From positions 34,460 through 83,611 of the forward strand of contig NZ_NHRX01000013.1 of NCBI RefSeq assembly GCF_016653115.1: 49,152 nucleotides of DNA. The letters are read 5' to 3'. The position numbers and the translations under genes are program-made. This DNA comes from Rhodocyclus purpureus. GTDB taxonomy: Bacteria > Pseudomonadota > Gammaproteobacteria > Burkholderiales > Rhodocyclaceae. This document shows positions 42,735 through 49,152 of the stretch, piece by piece (the first letter of the stretch is position 1; every line of letters begins with the position of its first letter). The notes under the pieces were generated by a model. It was not told the DNA's origin. It worked only from the letters and a program-made list of their open reading frames with translations, and ran no database searches.

Positions 42735-44587
42735 GCCTGGCCACGCAGCACGGCGAGTTGGGAGAGGCTTTCGTCGAGGAGGTAGAGCTGCAGCAACTGC
42801 TCTGCGAAATGGGTAGCGCCGGCGTGGTAGGCGGCGGCGAGTTCGTCGACCGCGGAACTGCGCAGCAGGCCGTCGCTGAGGCTGGCCAGCCGCTCGCCGA
42901 GACCGTCGGCACGCGGCCTCAGATCCACTTGCAGCCAGTCGGTCAGCGGCGGGTTGAAACCGCGCTTCTTGCGCTCGAAGAGCTTGAGTGGCGCCAGCGG
43001 CGCCATGACCGGTTCGAGGAAACGCTTGGCCGGCTGTGTGAACCTCTGTTCGCGGGCGACCCCGGCCAGTTTCTCCAGCCAGCGGTGATCCAGGAGCGGC
43101 GCCCGCATCTCCAGGCCGTGCGCCATGGTGCACAGGTCGGCCTTGCGCAGGATGTATTCGGGCAGGGTGTTGGCGAAATCGCAGGCGAGCAGTTGCTCGA
43201 TCGGCGTCGCCGCGTGCGCGTCGGCAGGGCGCCACCAGACATCGTGTTCGAGGCGGCCGTCGGCAAGCAGATAGCGGCGCTGGGCCGGCGAGAAGCCGGA
43301 AAAGCGCAGCGAGTAAGCATCGCTCCAGGACATGCGCAGTTCGTCGGCGAGCTTGCTCCAGCCCTTCCCGGCCAGAGAGGCGGGAGCAGGCAGCGGCAGC
43401 GACAGGCCGGCGCGCCACAGGGTGCGCAAGTGCTTAGGATGTCGCTTGTAGCCGGCGAAGATCTCGTCGCCGCCGTCACCACCGAGAACGACGGTCACGT
43501 GGCGCACGGTTTCTCGGGCGAGGTACCAGGTCGGGATGCTCGACGGATCGGCGAAGGGCTCGTCGAGATCGGCAACGATGCGCTCGAAGTTTCCGCCCAA
43601 CTGCATCGGGACCGGAATCGCCGTGTTGGCGAGGCCGAGTTGGCGGGAAATCTCCTGCGCGTCGGCGCTCTCGTCGAAGCCCGATCCGGGAAAGGCGGCA
43701 GTGAAGGTGCCGAGGTCGCCATGGCCGGAAGTGGCGAGGACACTCGCGATGGCGCTCGAATCGATGCCGCCGGACAGGAAGACGCCGAGCGGGCGATCGG
43801 CGACGGTGCGCAGGGAGACTGCCCTGCGCAGTTCGGCGAGGGCCTCGTCGGCGGTGGTCGCGCCGTCAGCGGTCGCCCCCAGCGCCCAGTAGCGGCGTTT
43901 TTCCAGGTGAGCGCTGGCGATGTCGTAAATCAGATAGTGGGCGTTTTCGAGCCGCTGCAGCCCGGCAAAAATGGTGCGCGGCGCCGGAACGTAGCGGTGC
44001 GCGAGGTAGGCATCGATCGCCTGCGGGCTGAACCCGCGTTCCCCCTCCGGCAGCCAGGGAAGCAGCGAGCGCACCGTCGAGCCGAAGGCCAGCCCGTCGG
44101 GGCGCACGCCATAGACCAGGGGCTTCAGCCCCATCCGGTCGCGGGCCAGGAAAACCTTGCCGAGCCGGCGGTCGTGGATGACCAGCGCGAACATGCCGCG
44201 CAGGTGGTCGAGCAGCGCCGGAAAGCCCCAGGCCTCGTAGGCGCGCAGGATGAATTCGGTATCCGAGTGCGTGCGGAAGGCGGCGCCCCGGGCAGCGAGG
44301 GCGGCGGCTTCGTCCTCCCAGCCATAAACCTCGCCGTTGTAGCAGAGCCAGACGTTGCCGTCGTCGCTGACCATCGGTTGATCGGCGACCGGGCGCGGGT
44401 CCCGGATGGCAAGGCGCGCGTGCAGCAGCGCGCTGGTCGCCTCCGCGTCAGGCGTCACCGCACGCGGACCGATCCATGCCGCTTCGTGTGCAGCGTCGGG
44501 GCCACGCTTGGCGAGGGCAGCGAGCATCGCCCGGCGCGTGGCCGGGGCAATCGCCCGGCGACCGAAAAAACCGGCGATGCCACACAT
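42731..44587 (-). CDS. asnB: Asparagine synthase, glutamine-hydrolysing (AsnB family)
   Basis: The 618-residue protein has the N-terminal glutaminase (MCGIAGFFGRR with Cys 2 as nucleophile after Met removal, CYNGEVYGWED, HSDTEFILRAYE) and the C-terminal synthetase with LGVFLSGGIDSSAIASVLA and VVLGGDGGDEIFAGYKR. In polysaccharide clusters such homologs often amidate uronic acids or other carboxyls rather than make asparagine; TviB-type uronic acids in this locus would suit that. This role is inferred. Its stop overlaps the heptosyltransferase start. Confidence 0.92.
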   Translation of the reverse strand: MCGIAGFFGRRAIAPATRRAMLAALAKRGPDAAHEAAWIGPRAVTPDAEATSALLHARLAIRDPRPVADQPMVSDDGNVWLCYNGEVYGWEDEAAALAARGAAFRTHSDTEFILRAYEAWGFPALLDHLRGMFALVIHDRRLGKVFLARDRMGLKPLVYGVRPDGLAFGSTVRSLLPWLPEGERGFSPQAIDAYLAHRYVPAPRTIFAGLQRLENAHYLIYDIASAHLEKRRYWALGATADGATTADEALAELRRAVSLRTVADRPLGVFLSGGIDSSAIASVLATSGHGDLGTFTAAFPGSGFDESADAQEISRQLGLANTAIPVPMQLGGNFERIVADLDEPFADPSSIPTWYLARETVRHVTVVLGGDGGDEIFAGYKRHPKHLRTLWRAGLSLPLPAPASLAGKGWSKLADELRMSWSDAYSLRFSGFSPAQRRYLLADGRLEHDVWWRPADAHAATPIEQLLACDFANTLPEYILRKADLCTMAHGLEMRAPLLDHRWLEKLAGVAREQRFTQPAKRFLEPVMAPLAPLKLFERKKRGFNPPLTDWLQVDLRPRADGLGERLASLSDGLLRSSAVDELAAAYHAGATHFAEQLLQLYLLDESLSQLAVLRGQA

Positions 44588-44642
44588 CAGCTTGCCGTCC
44601 GGCTGAAGAGGAAGAGGAGAACAGGCTGGAGCATGGCGGAGC

Positions 44643-45488
44643 TCAACGTTTACGGCCGCGCGCGTACCAGCGCGCCAGCGTCGGCCGGCGGTACAGCCAC
44701 AGCCGGCTGAGCAGCCAGCCGGCGGGCTTGTCCTTGGTCACGATGCGGTGGATATGGCGCGGATCGTCGCCCGGCTGATTGGCGCCGGGGGCAACGGTAT
44801 AGAGGTGCCGAAAACCGGCGCTGGCGGCGACCGCGAGGTAATCGTCGTCGAAGTAGCCCTGCGGCCAGCACAGGTGGTCGCAGGCACTGCCAAGGCGATC
44901 GCTCAGGACCGCACGCGCCGCGGCGAGGTCGCCAGCCAGCCCGGCGCTCTTGGCGCCTGCATCCGGGCACTGCGCATCCCAGCGCGTGTGGGTATGCGTG
45001 TGGCTGTGGAACTCGAAAGTTCCGGCCGCGCGCATGGCGTCGATTTCGCTCCAGCGGACGATCACGTCGTCGGCCTTGCCCGCGGCGATGAGCTGTTTGC
45101 AGACATTGTGCTCGGGCGTCGCCGGCAAGGCCGCTGCCGCATCCACAATGCCGGTCTTGTCCACGCCAGCACACGCGCGCTGCGCGCCATCCTTGACCCA
45201 GTCGGTGACGATGAACATCAGCGCCGAAAAGCCATGGCGCTGCAGTACCGGGTGCGCGTAGACCCAGTTGTCGAGATAGCCGTCGTCGAAGGTGAGCAAC
45301 ACCGACTTGTCGGGGACTGCGGCGCCCGCGAGAAAATCGGCGAACTGGCGGGCACTGAGGGTCCGGTAGCCGGCATCGCGCAGACCACGCATCTGGTCGG
45401 CAAAGTTCGCCGGGCTGATGGTGACCAGTCCCGGCGACGGCGAGACGTGGTGATACATGAGCACCGGAACCGAGCGCGCAGCCCTCAT
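44643..45488 (-). CDS. Polysaccharide deacetylase, NodB family (CE4)
   Basis: The 281-residue enzyme begins VPVLMYHHVSPSPGLVTISP, carries LLTFDDGYLDNW (motif 1 with catalytic Asp) and FEFHSHTHTHTRW (motif 2 with zinc histidines), and CWPQGYFDDDYL near motif 3. It would remove acetyl groups from N-acetylated sugars. No signal peptide is visible, so it may act on a lipid-linked or cytoplasmic intermediate. ATGA overlap with the GT4 gene upstream. Confidence 0.9.
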   Translation of the reverse strand: MRAARSVPVLMYHHVSPSPGLVTISPANFADQMRGLRDAGYRTLSARQFADFLAGAAVPDKSVLLTFDDGYLDNWVYAHPVLQRHGFSALMFIVTDWVKDGAQRACAGVDKTGIVDAAAALPATPEHNVCKQLIAAGKADDVIVRWSEIDAMRAAGTFEFHSHTHTHTRWDAQCPDAGAKSAGLAGDLAAARAVLSDRLGSACDHLCWPQGYFDDDYLAVAASAGFRHLYTVAPGANQPGDDPRHIHRIVTKDKPAGWLLSRLWLYRRPTLARWYARGRKR

Positions 45489-46573
45489 CGTCTGCCCCTC
45501 TCGGCGAGGCTCTTCAGGTAGAAGGCTTCCATTTCGGCGGCCATCGTGGCAACGCTGAAGCGGGTCTGCGTGATCTCCTGCCCTGCCCGGCCGAAGCGCC
45601 GGCGCAGTTCCGGATCATCGACCAGCGTGTACAGCGCCCGCGTCAGCGCCTGCTCGTCCTTCGCCGGCACCAGCAATCCGCTGACGCCGTCCTGGATCAC
45701 TTCCGGAACGCCATCCACCGCGGTGCCGATGGTCGCCAGGCCGGCGGCCATGGCTTCGATGTAGGAGGTGCCGAGCGCCTCCTGCCAGGTGGCGAGGGCA
45801 AAGAAATCGCAGCCGGCGAGGACATTCGGGATGTCGCGGCGCAGACCGAGGAGATGGACGCGGTCGCTGACGCCCTTGGCCGCGATGTAGGCCACCAGTC
45901 GCTCATGAATCGGACCATCACCGGCAAAGACGAGATGAACCTGCGGGCGTTCGGCGAGGAGCGGCAGCGCCGCGTCGATCAGTTCGCGATGCCCCTTCTC
46001 GAAGCGCAGGATGGCGACGGTGGCGATGAGGATGTCGTCTGCAGCAAGACCGAGTTCGGCGCGCAGGGTCGAGTGCTCGACCTTGGGCGGCGGCTCGATT
46101 CCCGTATAGACGGTGGCGACGTGATCGGCCGGGACGCCGACTGAAATCAGGTAGCGGCGCACCCACTCGCTGACGGTGACGACCTTGTGCGGCAGCAGCT
46201 TGTAGGTCGCCAGCGAGGTCACCGGCAAAGCCAGGTGGCGCGTACGGACGATCAGCGGAGTGAACGCCAGGCGGCCGGCCAGGCCGCCCAGCAGGCTGTC
46301 GTGTCCGCTATGGGTATTGACGATGTCGAAACGCTTGCGCCGCAGCAGGGGCGCCAGCTTCCAGGCGGCGATCAGGTCGCCGCCGCCACGCATGGCGATC
46401 CGGTGCACGGCGAAGCCGGCCTCTTCGGCGCGATCACCGAGCCGGGCGCCAGGCCGGCACGCCACTTCGAGGGTATGGCCGCGCTCGCGTAGGGCCACCA
46501 GTTCCTTGAAGGTCCGGTGTTCCTGCCCCCCCCAGCCGGTGGAGGATTCAGTATGGAGTATCTTGAGGCTCAT
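45485..46573 (-). CDS. Glycosyltransferase GT4 family
   Basis: The 362-residue GT-B enzyme starts LKILHTESSTGWGGQEHRTF, has VATVYTGIEPPP, TVAILRFEKGHRELIDAALP and TWQEALGTSYIEAMAAGLAT with the EX7E motif, in the pattern of core-oligosaccharide glycosyltransferases. ATG 46573 is the natural start; the frame is open to 46621 without a typical lead. It is the first gene of the reverse operon reaching 40235. Confidence 0.9.
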   Translation of the reverse strand: MSLKILHTESSTGWGGQEHRTFKELVALRERGHTLEVACRPGARLGDRAEEAGFAVHRIAMRGGGDLIAAWKLAPLLRRKRFDIVNTHSGHDSLLGGLAGRLAFTPLIVRTRHLALPVTSLATYKLLPHKVVTVSEWVRRYLISVGVPADHVATVYTGIEPPPKVEHSTLRAELGLAADDILIATVAILRFEKGHRELIDAALPLLAERPQVHLVFAGDGPIHERLVAYIAAKGVSDRVHLLGLRRDIPNVLAGCDFFALATWQEALGTSYIEAMAAGLATIGTAVDGVPEVIQDGVSGLLVPAKDEQALTRALYTLVDDPELRRRFGRAGQEITQTRFSVATMAAEMEAFYLKSLAERGRR

Positions 46574-46886
46574 CTTGAGGCAAGCACGTTCGACCGATCG
46601 CACTGAAGTGCAATCAATCATTATACCGGTGCCGACACCTCGACCGGCAGCCGCGCGCGATATCGCGCCGGCACGTCATGGGCGATTGGCGTACCGGCTG
46701 CGCCGCGTCGCCTCGGCAAGCGCCGGAAGCGGATTCCCCGGCTGCGGATGCCGCAAATGTCCACTACGCTTCCCTAGCCTCCGTTCGGGCTGAGCTTGCC
46801 GAAGCCCTGTCAAAGCCCGGTGCAGGCAACGCCCTTCGACAAGTTCAGGACGAAACGCAGTCTGGCTTCACTTTTCTGATCGAGGA
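46574..46886. other. Intergenic region before the second LPS operon
   Basis: About 310 bp without a gene. It includes the promoter side of the GT4 operon, for which I see no clear hexamers, and the dispersed inverted repeat at 46781-46856. Confidence 0.4.
46781..46856. repeat. Dispersed inverted repeat (CCGTTCGGGCTGAGC type)
   Basis: CCGTTCGGGCTGAGCTTGCC (from 46781), ending GAAGCCC, faces GCCCTTCGACAAGTTCAGGA (from 46831), ending CGAAACG. The arms are close to perfect complements and enclose about 20 bp. This sequence type recurs in intergenic DNA of many GC-rich proteobacteria and folds to a stable hairpin; it could terminate transcripts. Confidence 0.75.
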
Positions 46887-47186
46887 TCACAGGATTTGTC
46901 CTTCGCTGAGCGCGATGTCGTGAATCGGCAGGTGTCGCAGATTCGGCGCGAGGATCAGCACGTCGACTCGCCGCCCGAGCAGTGCGCGCGAGATGCGTGC
47001 CGACAGACGGGCGCCGACGAGGGCGGGGTCAGCGACAGGCTCCGGCAGTTCGAGCAAAAGGTCTACGTCGCCGCCCTTGCGCTGGTCGTCCAGGCGCGAG
47101 CCGAACAGCCGCACCTGGGCCTTTTCTCCGACAAGTTCGCGGACGATCTGGCGAATCTTCCGGGTTTGTTGGCTGGAGAGGCGCAT
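46887..47186 (-). CDS. Orphan MNT-domain nucleotidyltransferase
   Basis: The 99-residue product has LFGSRLDDQRKGGDVDLLLE (GSx9DxD), the minimal nucleotidyltransferase motif, and a third Asp in RRVDVLIL. It is a relative of the MntA-like antitoxin at 14886 but no HEPN or other toxin gene follows. The ATG at 47186 is taken; TTG 47192 directly before is possible. It could be left from a toxin-antitoxin pair or act alone on a distant HEPN protein. Confidence 0.8.
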   Translation of the reverse strand: MRLSSQQTRKIRQIVRELVGEKAQVRLFGSRLDDQRKGGDVDLLLELPEPVADPALVGARLSARISRALLGRRVDVLILAPNLRHLPIHDIALSEGQIL

Positions 47187-47235
47187 CTTCAAGGTGAAAC
47201 GTCAGTACGGGGCGAACATTATGGACGAGCCACGC

Positions 47236-49152
47236 TCAGTGCGCCTCCCCCCAGCTCCCTCCAACCCCGACCTCGACCGCCAGCGGCACCTTGAGCGTCG
47301 CCACCTGCGTCATCAGTCCCGGCAGTTCCTCCCGCACCCGCGCCAGCTCGGCGTCAGGCACCTCGAGCACCAGTTCGTCGTGCACCTGCAGCACGATCTT
47401 CGTCGCCAGTGACGCGCGGTCGATCCAGCCCTGCACCGCGATCATCGCCAGCTTGATCAGGTCGGCGGCGGTGCCCTGCATCGGCGCGTTGATCGCGGCG
47501 CGCTCGGCGCCCTGGCGGCGGCCTTGCTGGCTGGCGCGGATGTCGGGCAGCCACAGGCGGCGGCCGAACACGGTCTCGACGTAACCGCGGTCGCGCGCCT
47601 TCATCCGCGTCTCCTCCATGTAGCGCGCCACGCCGGGATAGCGCGCGAAGTAGCGGTCGATGTAGGACTGCGCGGCGCCGCGGTCGAGGTCGAGCTGGCG
47701 GGCGAGGCCGAAGGCGCTCATGCCGTAGATCAGGCCGAAGTTGATCACCTTGGCGACGCGGCGCTGGTCGGCGCCGACTTCCTGCGCGCTGACGCCGAAG
47801 ATCTCGGCGGCGGTGGCGCGATGCACGTCCTCGCCGCGGGCGAAGGCGTCGAGCAGGCGCTCGTCGCCGGAGAGGTGCGCCATGATCCTCAGTTCAATCT
47901 GCGAGTAGTCGGCCGAGACGATCACGCTGCCGGCAGGCGCGACGAAGGCCTCGCGGATGCGCCGGCCTTCGCCGGTGCGCACCGGGATGTTCTGCAGGTT
48001 GGGGTCGCTCGACGCGAGCCGGCCGGTGACCGCCGCGCTCTGCGAGAAGCTGGTATGTACGCGGCCGCTGGCGGCGTTGATCATGCGCGGCAGCTTGTCG
48101 GTGTAGGTGCCCTTGAGTTTGGCCAGTTGCCGCGATTCGAGCAGCAGCTTCGGCAGCGGGTAGTCGAGCGCGAGTTCGGAGAGGACTTCCTCGTCGGTCG
48201 ATGGCGTCCCGCCGGGCGTTTTCTTCTTCACCGGCAGGCCGAGCTTGGTGAACAGGATTTCGGCGAGCTGCTTCGGCGACGCCAGGTTGAACGGCTGGCC
48301 GGCGGCGGCGTAGGCGTCCTGCTCGATCTGCAGCAGGCGGCTGCCGAGCTCGTGGCTCTGCCGCGCGAGTTGCGCGGCGTCGATGAGCACGCCGTTGCGC
48401 TCGATGCGGAAGAGGATGTCGCGCACCGGCATCTCGATCTCGCCGTAGATGCGCGCCAGGCCCGCTTCGGCGGCGATCTGCGGATAAAGCCGCGCGTGCA
48501 GGCGCAGGCAGAGGTCGGCGTCCTCGGCGGCGTAGGGCGCTGCCTGCTCGATGGGCAGCTGCTCGAAGCCGATCTGGCTGGCGCCCTTGCCGCACAGCGA
48601 CTCGTAGGAGATCGTCTCGAGACCTAGGTGGCGGCGCGCCAGTTGCCCCAGGTCGTGGCCGCGCGCGCCGTCCTTGCCCGATTCGAGCACGTAGGATTGC
48701 AGCAGCGTGTCGTGCGCGACGCCCTTGAGCGCGATGCCGTGGTTGGCGAAGACGTGCTGGTCGTACTTGAGGTTCTGCCCGATCTTGGCGTGTTCTGGCG
48801 ATTCGAGCCAGGGCTGGAGGCGCGCCAGCACCTCGGCCAGCGGCAGCTGCGCCTGCTCGCCGACGTGGGTCAGCGGCAGGTAGGCGGCTTCGCCCGGCGC
48901 GACGGCGAAGGAGATGCCGACCAGGCGCGCGGCGAAGGGATCGAGGCTGGTCGTCTCGGTGTCCAGCGCGACGAGTTCGCAGGCCTCGATCTTCGCCAGC
49001 CAGCGCTCGAAAGCCGGCCAGTCCATGATCGTCTCGTAGGCGGCGCGGTGGCTGCCGTCGTCGGCGAGCGTGGCCACTGCGCCTTCAGGCGCAGCCTGCG
49101 CGGTGCTGCCGGCTGCCCCGGCCCCTGCGCCTTCTCCGCCCCCCGCTTCGCC
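47236..49152 (-). CDS. polA: DNA polymerase I, C-terminal two thirds (gene runs off the window)
   Basis: The 638 residues in the window cover the linker, 3'-5' exonuclease and polymerase domains. Exonuclease residues are intact: LVALDTETTSLDP (Exo I), IGQNLKYDQHV (Exo II) and YAAEDADLCL (Exo III). Polymerase motifs are VSADYSQIELRIMAH (A), RRVAKVINFGLIYGMSAFG (O-helix, B) and LQVHDELVLEVP (C). The frame is open to base 49152, so the 5'-3' exonuclease part and start lie outside. The linker at 49080-49152 is Gly/Ala-rich (GEGAGAGAAGSTAQAAPEGA), which is unusual low-complexity. Confidence 0.97.
   Translation of the reverse strand, partial: GEAGGGEGAGAGAAGSTAQAAPEGAVATLADDGSHRAAYETIMDWPAFERWLAKIEACELVALDTETTSLDPFAARLVGISFAVAPGEAAYLPLTHVGEQAQLPLAEVLARLQPWLESPEHAKIGQNLKYDQHVFANHGIALKGVAHDTLLQSYVLESGKDGARGHDLGQLARRHLGLETISYESLCGKGASQIGFEQLPIEQAAPYAAEDADLCLRLHARLYPQIAAEAGLARIYGEIEMPVRDILFRIERNGVLIDAAQLARQSHELGSRLLQIEQDAYAAAGQPFNLASPKQLAEILFTKLGLPVKKKTPGGTPSTDEEVLSELALDYPLPKLLLESRQLAKLKGTYTDKLPRMINAASGRVHTSFSQSAAVTGRLASSDPNLQNIPVRTGEGRRIREAFVAPAGSVIVSADYSQIELRIMAHLSGDERLLDAFARGEDVHRATAAEIFGVSAQEVGADQRRVAKVINFGLIYGMSAFGLARQLDLDRGAAQSYIDRYFARYPGVARYMEETRMKARDRGYVETVFGRRLWLPDIRASQQGRRQGAERAAINAPMQGTAADLIKLAMIAVQGWIDRASLATKIVLQVHDELVLEVPDAELARVREELPGLMTQVATLKVPLAVEVGVGGSWGEAH

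Noticed and set aside
44643-45174. A 174-codon frame (44650-45174) inside the deacetylase gene
   Set aside because: The deacetylase frame has the TFDDG and HSHTH motifs; the alternative frame has none.

Overview
The window looks like a chromosome segment of a GC-rich Gram-negative bacterium, most likely a betaproteobacterium of the Rhodocyclales type (Accumulibacter or Dechloromonas relatives). That placement is an inference from gene content (waaQ/waaG-type heptosyl- and glycosyltransferases, msbA, cobU/cobT/cobS/cobC, polA) and from the style of the dispersed repeats; no rRNA or other phylogenetic marker is present.

Layout. 1-770: tandem repeat array. 822-4122 (+): a GT39/ArnT-like sugar transferase, a sialidase-fold protein and a small membrane protein, all translationally coupled; they converge on 4132-6065 (-), a polyprenyl-phosphate GT2 and a UPF0104-type membrane protein. 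6289-7941 (+) cobQ; 9138-9692 (-) cobU; 10115-12763 (+) cobT-cobS-cobC, so late cobalamin assembly is split by a Phd/PIN toxin-antitoxin pair (8253-8911) that lies between two copies of a small element with terminal inverted repeats. 12.8-16.7 kb: an accessory island with a Fic protein whose active-site motif is degenerate, an MNT/HEPN pair, an AbrB-like/RelE-like pair and a HigBA-like pair, punctuated by a recurring GAGCCTGRCCCCTT motif. 16.7-17.8 kb: five tandem copies of a 224-bp unit related to the first array.

17.9-46.6 kb is almost entirely surface-glycan biosynthesis. waaQ-like, GT4 and tviB-like genes (+) meet an 11-member reverse operon (31460 to 21532) that encodes an O-antigen style system: GT4, GT2, methyltransferase, a truncated methyltransferase, Wzx/MurJ-like flippase, GT4, ligase, GT2, GT4 and a PglC/WcaJ-type initiating phosphoglycosyl transferase. 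The operon is visibly richer in A+T in its middle part, starts with a frameshifted UDP-glucuronate decarboxylase, and is preceded by an ISAs1-type transposase remnant. This suggests an acquired cassette. Then come a FlaA1/WbpM-type dehydratase, msbA, a gene of unknown function, an OafA-type acyltransferase and a CgeB-like glycosyltransferase (+), which converge on a second glycan operon (-): GT4, polysaccharide deacetylase, asparagine synthase, a second heptosyltransferase and a second O-antigen-ligase family protein.

The right end holds an unpaired MNT nucleotidyltransferase and the 3' two thirds of polA, which runs off the window. How the genes fit together (inference): WbpM/TviB-type enzymes make acetamido sugars and uronic acids; the initiating transferase and GTs build a lipid-linked unit; the flippase and ligase move it onto lipid A-core that MsbA has exported; acyltransferase, deacetylase and the ArnT-like set decorate it. 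No tRNA, rRNA or CRISPR array was seen.
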